From: Prevotellaceae bacterium
GTDB taxonomy: Bacteria > Bacteroidota > Bacteroidia > Bacteroidales > Paludibacteraceae
Direction of reading: 5' to 3'
NCBI GenBank assembly: GCA_031271815.1
Contig: JAISVA010000005.1
Span: 1-64,000 of the forward strand
Length of the DNA stretch: 64,000 nt
A model generated the notes under the pieces. That model made no database searches and was not told the origin of the DNA. It saw only the letters and a list, made by a program, of their open reading frames with translations. The translations under genes were made by a program, and so were the position numbers. Positions 1 through 7,860 of this stretch are shown here, one piece after another; position 1 is the stretch's first letter, and the number at the start of each line of letters is the position of its first letter.

Positions 1-60
1 AAAGGAGGAAGCCGAAAATCCTGAACAGAGTAGGCCATTTTAAACTATCATTTATTTTAT

Positions 61-609
61 ATGAAAAAAGTTATTTTTACCGCAATTCTTGCAATTTCAA
101 CAGCAGTAAGTGTAAATGCACAATGGAAAGCAGGTGCTGATTTGGGTATTCAAATTCCGATTGGAACATTTGGTGATGCCTACAATTTAGGAGTCGGAGG
201 TACTGTTGCCGGAGAATATTTAGTAACCGAAAGCATTGGCGCAGGATTGCAACTGGGCTATTTTTCGTTCGGCGGAAAAGAAATAATGGGTATAGAGACG
301 GGCAGTATGTCGGTTGTTCCGATTACCGCTACCGGTAAATACTATTTTTTGAGGGAAGGCTTTAAACCATACGCCGGTCTTGACCTGGGCTTTTACGTGT
401 TGAGTTTCGAATCTCCCGATTTATTTGGTTTGGGCAGTATAACCGTATCTGAAACCAAATTCGGCTTAGCTCCGGTACTTGGGCTTCAGTACGAGTTTTC
501 AGACAACTGGGCGTTAGACGGCAACCTTAAATACAACTATGTTACCGCATCAGGCGATGCTCTTTCAACATTCGGCATCAATGTAGGTATTGTTTATACA
601 ATTGAATAA
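61..609 (+). CDS. Outer-membrane beta-barrel protein (OmpA/PorT-like barrel)
   Basis: The 182-residue product starts with a Sec signal peptide (MKK, a hydrophobic stretch, cleavage after VNA near residue 20). The mature part is a run of alternating aromatic/glycine-rich strands (for example AGADLGIQIPIG, LQLGYFSFGG, KYYFLREGFKPYAGLDLGF) ending in an aromatic strand, as in small 8-stranded OMP_b-brl proteins of Bacteroidota. It probably sits in the outer membrane; the specific role is unknown. A strong intrinsic terminator follows about 50 bp downstream, so this is the last gene of its unit. No upstream partner is visible because the window begins 60 bp before it. Confidence 0.8.
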   Translation: MKKVIFTAILAISTAVSVNAQWKAGADLGIQIPIGTFGDAYNLGVGGTVAGEYLVTESIGAGLQLGYFSFGGKEIMGIETGSMSVVPITATGKYYFLREGFKPYAGLDLGFYVLSFESPDLFGLGSITVSETKFGLAPVLGLQYEFSDNWALDGNLKYNYVTASGDALSTFGINVGIVYTIE

Positions 610-660
610 TTGAGCCTGAAAGCAAAAAAGTAAAGAGGTCTGTCCTGAAAGCCACATTCA

Positions 661-703
661 AACTTCAAGAACTTATAATTTGTAAGTTCTTGAAGTTTTT
701 TTT
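661..703 (+). terminator. Intrinsic terminator after the barrel protein
   Basis: A perfect 15-bp inverted repeat (661-675 with 683-697, AACTTCAAGAACTTA) with a 7-nt loop, followed by a run of T from 696 to 703. It ends the unit of the barrel gene. Confidence 0.9.
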
Positions 704-753
704 ATCTGATTCATTCAAGCTGCTATTTATATATCTCAAAATAATTTCAATTT

Positions 754-795
754 CGAAGTCCGGAGTTAATGTCATTTGACATTAACTCCGGACTT
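754..795. repeat. Near-perfect 40-bp palindrome in intergenic DNA
   Basis: Bases 756-774 and 777-795 are 19-bp perfect inverted arms (AAGTCCGGAGTTAATGTCA) separated by only TT. The pairing continues outward through ATTTC/GAAAT around one extra G. It lacks a T-run, so it is not an obvious intrinsic terminator and lies about 60 bp after one. It could be a binding site, a REP-like element or a remnant of a mobile element end. Confidence 0.75.
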
Positions 796-907
796 GAAAT
801 CAACAAACAACTTGAATGAATTAATCTTAACGTTAGTTTGATAAAAGAGGTAGTTGTCAAAATACACATATGTTACTTATTATCATCCTCAGTAAGATAT
901 AATTTTC

Positions 908-1105
908 CTATTTCAGGGATTCGATTTTCTGAGGTGATAGTCCGGTTATTTGCGAAATAGTTTCTGCCGGTAAGCCTGCCCGTAGGCTGTTACGAGCTAT
1001 TTCAACAGACTTTTTTCCCAATCCAATGGATTCGCCTTCCGCTCTTTCTCTTTCCAGCCCCTGTTTCCTCTTCAACTTCCTGTGTTCAAAGATAATAAAA
1101 TTAAT
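908..1105 (-). pseudogene. Remnant of an Rpn-type PD-(D/E)XK nuclease/transposase (C-terminal end)
   Basis: Reading the minus strand from about 1087 to the stop at 908-910 gives a frame with no start codon. It contains the charged linker KRKQGLERERAEGESIGLG followed by VEIARNSLRAGLPAETISQ and ITGLSPQKIESLK. This linker plus 'GL..E.IS.ITGLS...I..L' ending is the typical C-terminus of recombination-promoting nuclease (Rpn) family proteins in Bacteroidota. The catalytic domain is absent: upstream is AT-rich sequence with stops. I read it as the last about 55 codons of a deleted gene. Confidence 0.6.
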
Positions 1106-1241
1106 TTGTTAATTAATCGAATTGTTAAATATTTATTAAATAATAATCGATTGCTTGATTTACAACATAGAAGACAGCCTTTAGTGGGTTGAGTGTAATT
1201 TTAGAATAAACGCATAATTTTTTTAGAAACATTTGTAAAAT

Positions 1242-1280
1242 ACAAAAAGCACCTCGAAAATCGCTGTTTTCGAAGTGCTT
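1242..1280 (-). terminator. Intrinsic terminator of the WG-repeat gene
   Basis: The arms 1247-1260 and 1267-1280 (AAGCAC/GTGCTT, TCGAAAA/TTTTCGA) form a 13-bp stem with one bulged base and a 6-nt loop. On the minus strand it is followed by TTTTTGTATTTT. It lies about 60 bp downstream of the minus-strand gene ending at 1340. Confidence 0.8.
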
Positions 1281-1339
1281 AAGCAATTTATAAACAATAC
1301 TTTGTGTATTGTTAATTTGTATAAAGATGCTTTTATTCC

Positions 1340-2692
1340 TTACAAATTTATCGAAATCAACTTTTCGCCAACCTTCGCAAAAAGTCGTCCTTCTTTGTCT
1401 AAATAGATGTCGTAGCCGTCTTTTTTGGCAAGCGCAAGACCATCGTCTTCGCTAAATTCCGAGATGTAGTCAAATTCATACAAGGTGATCGGACTCCCGA
1501 ATTTATCAATTAATCCGAATTTGCCGTTTTTCCGGACGCGTCCCACCCCGTTTTGAAAATCTTTTGCCTCTTCAAATTCAAAACCTTCTGTCAGTTTATC
1601 GCCATCTTTATCAATGTAGGTAAATAGCGTTTTGCCGTTTTCCGATTTTCCGACGGCGGCGATGCCTTCTCTAAACCAAGAGACTACGGTGTATTCGTTT
1701 GGTATAACCAACTCGCCTTTGGTATCAATAAATCCGTAGTTGAAATATTGGTCCTGAACGGCAGCTACTCCTTCGCTGAACGATTTAGCATCCTGATAGA
1801 TATTTTCGTTAAAAGGTTTCCCCGTTTTGTCGATAAAAAAAGTTTGATTATCAGTGGTTTTTACGACTGCAAGACCGTAATTGAAATTGCTTGCCGTTAC
1901 ATATTTTATCGGAACCACTACTTTCCCTTTTTCATTTACGAAACCGTATTTACCGTTTTTACTGACGCGAGCCAACCCTTCCGAAAATTCGGACGCATAG
2001 TCATAACTGGCTTTTATTACCATTTTGCCGTCCTTCATATATCCGTATTTGTTGTTTTTCAACACGCGCATCGGAGGCGTCCATTTTTTTTGCATTTCGC
2101 TTTTGGCTGTTGCGGTAAATTTTCCGGAAGGATACCGGTAGATAAACTGTTGATAAGCTTCCTGGGTATTCGTTTTTTGAGCTGCTTTGAAAGCGGCTGA
2201 CTCTTCCGCATCGCGCAACTTTTGATTTTCCGCATCATTCGCTCTTCGCTCTTCGGCGAGTCGTTTTTGCAGCGCTATGGTCTGGGCTTTTTCCGCCTCG
2301 GCAGCTCTTCTTGCAGCGACTTCTTCGGCTTGTCGTTGCGCTTCGGCTTGCATTTGAGCACTGATCATTTCCGACATTTCGGTTATTTCGTTGTATCCGG
2401 CATCTTTTGTCGGATTAGAGGCAAAATATTTTTTACAAGCTTCCTGTGCAGCTGTCATATCCGACAGACCGTATTGTGATTTTGCGGCAAGATAGCTCAG
2501 GCGTGCGTTTGTCTTGCCCAACCTTTTTTCAAGCTCTACAATTTTAGTCAAAGCGCCCTTATAATTATTCATATTAAAATCTTCCGTAGCCTCGTAATAA
2601 AGAGATTTGATGTAGCTATCTTCGGTTGACTGAGCCATCAGGATACTCCCTGATAATCCGGCGCTTATTAATAAAAAAATGAGTTTTTTCAT
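1340..2692 (-). CDS. Secreted WG-repeat protein with N-terminal TPR-like region
   Basis: The 450-residue product has a Sec signal peptide (cleavage after LMAQ near residue 21). Residues about 25-110 look like TPR helices (YKGALTKIVELEKR, AAQEACKKYFASNP). Residues about 115-175 are an Ala/Glu/Arg-rich coiled coil. From about 205 to 440 there are repeated WG units of the form 'KYGYMKDGKMVIKASYDYA.. F.EGLA.V.KNGKYGF'. WG repeats form a beta-rich surface whose function is not known. The gene follows the SUMF1-domain gene on the same strand after 118 bp and ends at a clear terminator, so the two may form one unit. Probably periplasmic or outer-membrane associated. Confidence 0.85.
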   Translation of the reverse strand: MKKLIFLLISAGLSGSILMAQSTEDSYIKSLYYEATEDFNMNNYKGALTKIVELEKRLGKTNARLSYLAAKSQYGLSDMTAAQEACKKYFASNPTKDAGYNEITEMSEMISAQMQAEAQRQAEEVAARRAAEAEKAQTIALQKRLAEERRANDAENQKLRDAEESAAFKAAQKTNTQEAYQQFIYRYPSGKFTATAKSEMQKKWTPPMRVLKNNKYGYMKDGKMVIKASYDYASEFSEGLARVSKNGKYGFVNEKGKVVVPIKYVTASNFNYGLAVVKTTDNQTFFIDKTGKPFNENIYQDAKSFSEGVAAVQDQYFNYGFIDTKGELVIPNEYTVVSWFREGIAAVGKSENGKTLFTYIDKDGDKLTEGFEFEEAKDFQNGVGRVRKNGKFGLIDKFGSPITLYEFDYISEFSEDDGLALAKKDGYDIYLDKEGRLFAKVGEKLISINL

Positions 2693-2721
2693 TCTTATCT
2701 GTAATTTGTTTAATAGTTTAA

Positions 2722-2801
2722 AAATTCAAAAGTTCGAAGTTCAAAAATTCAAGGTTCAAAAGTTCAAGGCGGTTGTAAATTTGAACCTTGAATTTTTGAA
2801 C
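2722..2801. repeat. Short TTCAAGGTTCAAAA-type repeats forming a 21-bp hairpin
   Basis: The 118-bp gap between the two minus-strand genes is made of variants of TTCAAAA/TTCAAGG. The arms 2739-2759 and 2781-2801 are a perfect 21-bp inverted repeat around a 21-nt loop. It could fold in the shared transcript or be a dispersed intergenic repeat. No T-run follows on the minus strand. Confidence 0.7.
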
Positions 2802-2810
2802 CTTGAACTG

Positions 2811-4385
2811 TCATTCATCCTGACAAACCCGAAACCCGATATGATTATTCTTATGATTTACATGATACGTTTCGTTTTTGCTGATTATACTGTTTGCTGC
2901 ATCGTCCGACCACGAACCGCCTTTTATAAAACGAATATTTTTGTCGTAAAGATTTGCAATCCATTCACTTACATTTCCGGTCATATCGTAAATGCCAAGT
3001 TCGTTCGGCGCTTTTTGGGCAACCGGATGCGTTCCTTCTTCCGAGTTGTAGGCACACCACGCCACTTCTCCCATATTATCGCTTCCGCTGAATTGAGTGC
3101 GCAACGATTTTTTACCACCTTTTGCGGCATATTCCCATTCATCCAGTTTCGGCAAACGATACTTCATTCCGGTTTGTTGATTCAATTTTTTCAAAAACTC
3201 CTGGGCCTCTTCCCACGAAACTTTTTCTACAGGACAAGTAGGACATCTGCCGAATCCCGAAGGATTGGAATTCATCACGCGCCGCCATTGCCCTTGCGTA
3301 ATTTCTGTTTTTCCGATATAAAAAGATTTCACGTCGCCGCTTCCTTCTACGTAAATCAGTTCCAAATCGCCCACGTTACGACTTGCCCGGTGATCCATAT
3401 ATTTTTGGATTTTTTCGATTCTTTGTGCCGGATAGCTGAAAGAAGGCGCCGTTTCGGCTGCTTTTTTGTAATAAACGCGCGCATCCGCCCACAATTTTTT
3501 AGCATACAGTGCGTCCGCCTCGTCAACCGCTTTCATCCAGTTTTCATATGGTGGAATGGTTGTATTCCAAAAATCGGGATCGTTTTCACTGATGGTCGGA
3601 GCAAACGTTCGATTGCTGTAATAAGCTTCATCCGCTTTTTGCTTGTCTGCCATTTTAGCAGCGTTTTTCCGTTTGTTATATTCTTCTGCAATATAGGCGT
3701 AATCAGCCTCATTCCATTCTGCATCTACTTCGACATTTACCACTTCCATCCGGTTCGTAAGTGCGAAGATATGCCGCATCGCCCTTCCGAAACCACGCGT
3801 GTTTTTATCCAATTTTCCGTATTTGATTCGTTCCAGCTTGAAGTAATTTTCAAGCGCTTCGTTCGGAATTACCACACCCGGCGCTTTCTGCTCCTGTTTT
3901 CCTGCAACGGCATCCGAAAACATTTTCGTCCATGTTTCGGTTCGCGGAATCGTCAACATCTCTTCCGCATATCCTGCCTTTTCGGGTATCACTGTTATTT
4001 CGGACTTTGCAGATGCAATGTAGCTATTCATCTGGTTGGAATAAAACAGCACGGTAAAGTAGAATTTTACGTTGACCGGAGTCAGCAATGCAAACCTTTT
4101 CTGTAAATCTGGATATGCTTCCAGTTCCTTATAAGAGATTTTTTCGTTCTTGACTGTAAAGTCATCTTTCCGTTTCCACGTCATATTTGCCACGTAAACG
4201 GGTGATCCCAAAATCATTTTATACGTGTAATCCACCTTACATTCATCTAATAAATAGCTGTTTTTGCCTGCCGTGTACTTTGCTTTGCCCGAAAAAGATC
4301 CGGACAAAATACCATCCGGCTCTTGCCCGAAAACCATCATCAGGGAAAAAAACAGGGCAATTGCCGTAAATTTAAGTCTTTTCAT
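2811..4385 (-). CDS. Secreted protein with C-terminal SUMF1 (formylglycine-generating-enzyme-like) domain
   Basis: The 524-residue product carries a signal peptide (cleavage near VFGQ, residue 21). Residues about 335-524 are a SUMF1/FGE-type sulfatase-modifying fold: FYIGKTEITQGQWRRVM, PVEKVSWEEAQEFLKKLN, YRLPKLDEWEYAAKGG, LGIYDMTGNVSEW, KGGSWSD, HIGFRVC. The catalytic cysteine pair of true FGE, normally just after the GGS motif, is not there, so a structural role (as in GldK) is more likely than catalysis. The N-terminal 330 residues are not recognised. It has its own consensus promoter at 4442-4471 and is followed by the WG-repeat gene. Confidence 0.8.
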   Translation of the reverse strand: MKRLKFTAIALFFSLMMVFGQEPDGILSGSFSGKAKYTAGKNSYLLDECKVDYTYKMILGSPVYVANMTWKRKDDFTVKNEKISYKELEAYPDLQKRFALLTPVNVKFYFTVLFYSNQMNSYIASAKSEITVIPEKAGYAEEMLTIPRTETWTKMFSDAVAGKQEQKAPGVVIPNEALENYFKLERIKYGKLDKNTRGFGRAMRHIFALTNRMEVVNVEVDAEWNEADYAYIAEEYNKRKNAAKMADKQKADEAYYSNRTFAPTISENDPDFWNTTIPPYENWMKAVDEADALYAKKLWADARVYYKKAAETAPSFSYPAQRIEKIQKYMDHRASRNVGDLELIYVEGSGDVKSFYIGKTEITQGQWRRVMNSNPSGFGRCPTCPVEKVSWEEAQEFLKKLNQQTGMKYRLPKLDEWEYAAKGGKKSLRTQFSGSDNMGEVAWCAYNSEEGTHPVAQKAPNELGIYDMTGNVSEWIANLYDKNIRFIKGGSWSDDAANSIISKNETYHVNHKNNHIGFRVCQDE

Positions 4386-4441
4386 TTAATCGAAATATTA
4401 TCAGTATTAGTTAAATATTTTTGTTTCCTTTAAGAAAAGTG

Positions 4442-4471
4442 CAAATTTAAAAAATATAGAATTAATATCAA
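4442..4471 (-). promoter_or_regulatory. Bacteroidota sigma-ABfr promoter of the SUMF1-domain gene
   Basis: On the minus strand this reads TTG, 19 bases, TAAATTTG: an exact match to the Bacteroidota -33/-7 consensus TTG-N19-TAnnTTTG. The start codon of the gene at 4385 is about 50 bp downstream of the expected transcript start. Confidence 0.75.
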
Positions 4472-4519
4472 TTAAAAAAACAATTTAATTCGGTGCAAAC
4501 ACATCGGATTCTTATGTTG

Positions 4520-4580
4520 TAAAATATCGTCTCTTGTGATTTGGGTGTTTATTCCGAAATTCCCCAAGGACGATATTTTA
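4520..4580 (-). other. Long hairpin after the aromatic amino acid operon
   Basis: The arms 4520-4531 and 4569-4580 (TAAAATATCGTC/GACGATATTTTA) are a perfect 12-bp inverted repeat around a 37-nt loop, 26 bp after the tyrA stop codon. There is no T-run on the minus strand, so it may be a processing or stability structure rather than an intrinsic terminator. Confidence 0.45.
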
Positions 4581-4605
4581 GCGTGCAGAATGTCAATTCC
4601 GGGAT

Positions 4606-5379
4606 TTACGCAATATTCTTTCTCACTTTTGTTAAGAGTTCAAGCATTGCCTGTGAATCTTTTTTGTTGACAATATTCAGCAATTCCGTCAGCTTTTCCT
4701 GAATTTGCTCCAACTGATGAGGAGTATTCGGGTTGAATAAAATTTCCGTCAGAAGGAAATCATCTTCCGAAAGCAATCCCTGCGCAATTGCCATGTGTTT
4801 TTTGAATGTGGTTCCGGGAGCGTCCTGATGTTTCATAATGGAGGCAAAAACAAGCGTGGAGGCAAACGGGATTGACAGCGAGTAAGCTACCGTTTCATCG
4901 TGTTCCTGAAATGAATATTCAAAGATATTCAGCTTCAGCGAGCCGTAAAAGTCTTTGAAAAAAGCTTTCCCTAAATGGTCGGATTCGGAAATGATGATGG
5001 CATTTTGCGTGCTCAAATCGCTCAAACTTGCGAAGGTCGGTCCGAACATCGGGTGGGTAGAAACATAGCGAAAACCGCAGTTGGCGTAAAATTCCGGAAA
5101 TCCGGTTTTAACGGAGGCAATGTCCGAAAGGATGCACTCCTTTGGCAAGTACGGCATGACCATTTTGAAAGCATCCAGCGTATATTTGATGGTTACCGCA
5201 TTAATCAGCAGTTCCGGCTTGAATTCCTCAATCTCTTCCAACGAAGTCATGCGCTGGGTATTGAACACAAAACGCAACCGTTTCACGTCTGTGTCGAACA
5301 ACGCCACTTCGTGTTTCATACAAAGCGCATCGGTCAGGAAGGTGCCCATTTTCCCGGCGCCCAATATTAATATTTTCAT
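4606..5379 (-). CDS. tyrA: Prephenate dehydrogenase
   Basis: The 257-residue cytoplasmic enzyme oxidises prephenate to 4-hydroxyphenylpyruvate with NAD(P)+, the tyrosine branch. It begins directly with a Rossmann dinucleotide-binding motif (MKILILGAGKMG, residues 1-12) with acidic D31 at the end of strand 2. HPMFGPT near residue 115 is the conserved prephenate-binding region of the family. There is no C-terminal ACT domain, so direct tyrosine feedback is not evident. It is the last gene of the pheA operon, 125 bp after the DAHP synthase/chorismate mutase gene, with a palindromic element in that gap. Confidence 0.92.
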   Translation of the reverse strand: MKILILGAGKMGTFLTDALCMKHEVALFDTDVKRLRFVFNTQRMTSLEEIEEFKPELLINAVTIKYTLDAFKMVMPYLPKECILSDIASVKTGFPEFYANCGFRYVSTHPMFGPTFASLSDLSTQNAIIISESDHLGKAFFKDFYGSLKLNIFEYSFQEHDETVAYSLSIPFASTLVFASIMKHQDAPGTTFKKHMAIAQGLLSEDDFLLTEILFNPNTPHQLEQIQEKLTELLNIVNKKDSQAMLELLTKVRKNIA

Positions 5380-5388
5380 GATAAAGCC

Positions 5389-5424
5389 CCCTCTAACTCC
5401 CCCTCAGGGGGAGAACCGGAGAGG
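5389..5424. repeat. GC-rich palindromic element inside the aromatic operon
   Basis: The core CTCCCCCT (5397-5404) and AGGGGGAG (5406-5413) form an 8-bp stem with a single base between them, so in RNA some inner pairs must open. An outer CCTCT/AGAGG pair (5390-5394 with 5420-5424) extends it. CCCCCTCTAACTCCCCCT-type elements occur as dispersed intergenic repeats in Bacteroidota. Located between the DAHP synthase gene and tyrA, it would be transcribed within the operon and could influence distal expression. Confidence 0.65.
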
Positions 5425-5504
5425 TACGGTTTTTTAGATGTTTAAAAATATTTTGTTTTTCATTGATCCTGTAATCAGCTATTTATGATCCGGTTATTGG
5501 ATTT

Positions 5505-6563
5505 TTACTTCATTATCTCCATTTGCTGGCGAACCGATTCGGAGTGAATGGCTTCAAGCACCGTTTGCATAAATTCCTCCGACATCTCCATAGCGGTGGC
5601 TTGCGCTACCCGTTTTGAGATGATTTCGTCGTAACGCACCGTTTGAAGTACCGGCATATCGTGTTCCTTTTTGTATTGACCGATCTCGCGGGAAATGCGC
5701 ATGCGTTTTGCCAGGAGTTCGATTAAGTTCATGTCAATCTCGTCAATCTGCTTACGGAGCGTGGCGAGGTTTTCGGTGGTTTGGTTCATTTCGCGGACAA
5801 CCAGCATATTCAGAATCAAGCCCAGTACTTCGGGGGTAACCTGCTGGTCTTTGTCGCTCCATGCCTTATCCGGATTGCAATGCGATTCGATGATCAGTCC
5901 GTCAAACTGCAAGTCCATAGCCTGCTGGGAAAGCGGCGCAATCAGCTCGCGGCTGCCGCCGATGTGGCTTGGGTCACAAAAAATCGACAGGTTTGGAAGC
6001 CGGCGATGCAACTCAATCGGAATGTGCCATTGGGGCAGGTTGCGGTATAGCTTTTTGTCGTAAGAGCTGAATCCGCGGTGAATAACCCCGATGTTGCGCA
6101 GTCCGGCATTGTAGATACGTTCAATTGCGCCAATCCACAATTCCAAGTCGGGATTGACCGGATTTTTGATTAAAACAGGAATATCCACTCCTTGCAACGC
6201 ATCGGCAATCTCCTGTACGGCAAATGGGTTGGCGGTAGTGCGCGCTCCGATCCAAAGCAAGTCAACGCCGTATTTAAGGGCTTCCAGGACATGCTTTGCG
6301 GTAGCCACTTCGGTGGAAACGTACATTCCGGTCTCTTTCTTCACGTTGCGCAACCAGGCCAAACCTTCGGAACCGACTCCCTCGAAACCGCCTGGTTTTG
6401 TGCGTGGTTTCCATATTCCGGCACGGAAAATCTTCACTCCCTGCTCGGCAACCTGTTGGGCGGTTTGCATTACTTGTTCTTCGGTCTCGGCGCTGCACGG
6501 ACCGGCAATGACGATCGGTCTTTTTTCTTCCACTCCGGGAAGGGTGATTTTGTTTAAATCCAT
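5505..6563 (-). CDS. Bifunctional 3-deoxy-7-phosphoheptulonate synthase / chorismate mutase
   Basis: The 352-residue fusion catalyses the first shikimate-pathway step (PEP + erythrose-4-P to DAHP) and the conversion of chorismate to prephenate. Residues about 1-255 are a type I KDO8P-like DAHP synthase: IVIAGPCSAE, FRAGIWKPRTKPGGFEGVG, WIGARTTANPFAVQE, IKNPVNPD, CDPSHIGGSRE and ESHCNPDKAWSD. Residues about 262-352 are an AroQ-type chorismate mutase (LRKQIDEIDMNLIELLAKRMRIS, then an REIGQYKKEH helix). This synthase-mutase order is usual in Bacteroidota. The mutase serves both tyrA and pheA of the same operon. Confidence 0.95.
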   Translation of the reverse strand: MDLNKITLPGVEEKRPIVIAGPCSAETEEQVMQTAQQVAEQGVKIFRAGIWKPRTKPGGFEGVGSEGLAWLRNVKKETGMYVSTEVATAKHVLEALKYGVDLLWIGARTTANPFAVQEIADALQGVDIPVLIKNPVNPDLELWIGAIERIYNAGLRNIGVIHRGFSSYDKKLYRNLPQWHIPIELHRRLPNLSIFCDPSHIGGSRELIAPLSQQAMDLQFDGLIIESHCNPDKAWSDKDQQVTPEVLGLILNMLVVREMNQTTENLATLRKQIDEIDMNLIELLAKRMRISREIGQYKKEHDMPVLQTVRYDEIISKRVAQATAMEMSEEFMQTVLEAIHSESVRQQMEIMK

Positions 6564-6655
6564 TTTTTATATTTTTATTTAATTCAAATTTAATGTGTTG
6601 CACGAAGGCACGAAAGGATGAAGGATCGAATTATTCGCGCTTTCGTCCTTTCGAG

Positions 6656-7822
6656 CTATTTTATTTTCCGGATTCTTTCCAACGCCTCTTCGAGCACTTC
6701 TTCCTTGGCGCAAAGGGAGATGCGGATGTACCGTTCGCCGTTACCGCCGAAGATGAATCCGGGAGTTAAAAACACGTTTGCCTCATAGAGAAACTTGTCG
6801 GCAAATGCTTCCGGTGAGGTGACCGTATCCGGGATTCTTGCCCAAACGAACAAGCCGACCTGCTCCCTGTCATACGTGCAACCGATGGTATCCATAATTT
6901 GAAATGCCCACTTCCTGCGTGCGGCATACACTTTGTTGTTATTGTCATACCATTCCGCACCTGCGTGCAATGCTTTTGCCGCTGCCAGTTGCACCGGCTT
7001 GAACATGCCCGAATCGACGTTGCTTTTCGCTTTCAATATCCATTCGACAATTTGCGGGCTGCTTGCCAGCATTCCGATGCGCCAGCCCGGCATATTGTGC
7101 GATTTGCTCATTGAGTTCATTTCAATGCAGTACTCTTTTGCTCCTTCTGCCGAAAGGATGCTCAAACGCTCATCATTCAGGATAAAACTATATGGATTAT
7201 CGTTGCAAATCAATATGTTGTGTTTTTTTCCGAAAGCGACTAACCGTTCGAAAAGTTCGCGTGTAGCCCGCCCGCCGGTCGGCATATTCGGATAGTTTAC
7301 CCACATTAGCTTCACGCCGCTCAAATCCATTTTTTCAAGCGTGTCAAAATCGGGTTGCCATTTATTGCTTTCCAGCAAATCGTAAGGAATGATTCGCGCT
7401 CCCATCAGTTTGCTTACCGAACTGTATGTCGGGTATCCCGGATTAGGGATTAGCACGCCGTCGCCCGGATTCAGAAAAGTCATTGAAATATGCAGCACGC
7501 CTTCTTTAGAACCAATCAACGGCAATATTTCTTTATTGGGGTTGAGTTCAACACCGTACCATTTTTTATAAAAATAAGCAAATCCCTCTCTCAATTCGGG
7601 GATTCCGATGTAACTCTGGTAACCGTGTGCATCCGCTCTCCGAGCCTGCTCGTTCAACTCCCGAATCGCTTCGTCCGAAGGTGGCAGATCGGGACTGCCT
7701 ACGCCAAGGTTAATTACGTTTTTCCCGGAAGCATTCATTTCTGCCACTTCCCGTAATTTTTTGGAAAAGTAATATTCCTGTACCGTATTTAATCGCTCTG
7801 CCGGCTTAATTCCTGTATCCAT
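6656..7822 (-). CDS. PLP-dependent class I/II aminotransferase (aromatic/aspartate type)
   Basis: The 388-residue fold-type I aminotransferase has the PLP lysine in SMSKSHNMPGWRIGM and the conserved NLGVGSPDLPP, PNPGYPTYSS, WVNYPNMPTGG and C-terminal YIRISLC segments. Its place between pheA and the DAHP synthase/chorismate mutase gene suggests it transaminates phenylpyruvate and 4-hydroxyphenylpyruvate (or prephenate) at the end of the pathway. The substrate is inferred from context only; sequence alone also fits an aspartate or LL-DAP aminotransferase relative. It lies 38 bp after pheA and 92 bp before the next gene. Confidence 0.88.
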   Translation of the reverse strand: MDTGIKPAERLNTVQEYYFSKKLREVAEMNASGKNVINLGVGSPDLPPSDEAIRELNEQARRADAHGYQSYIGIPELREGFAYFYKKWYGVELNPNKEILPLIGSKEGVLHISMTFLNPGDGVLIPNPGYPTYSSVSKLMGARIIPYDLLESNKWQPDFDTLEKMDLSGVKLMWVNYPNMPTGGRATRELFERLVAFGKKHNILICNDNPYSFILNDERLSILSAEGAKEYCIEMNSMSKSHNMPGWRIGMLASSPQIVEWILKAKSNVDSGMFKPVQLAAAKALHAGAEWYDNNNKVYAARRKWAFQIMDTIGCTYDREQVGLFVWARIPDTVTSPEAFADKFLYEANVFLTPGFIFGGNGERYIRISLCAKEEVLEEALERIRKIK

Positions 7823-7860
7823 ACCGGATAAATTTTAATTGTTAATTATAAATTAATTAA

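Noticed and set aside
2722-2801. Possible small CRISPR-like array of TTCAAGG units
   Set aside because: The units are about 14 bp, directly adjacent or inverted, without unique spacers and without cas genes.
2679-4106. 475-codon plus-strand open frame opposite the SUMF1-domain gene
   Set aside because: It is antisense to a well-supported secreted protein, has a low-complexity, Phe/Arg-rich translation and no family pattern; a codon-bias shadow.
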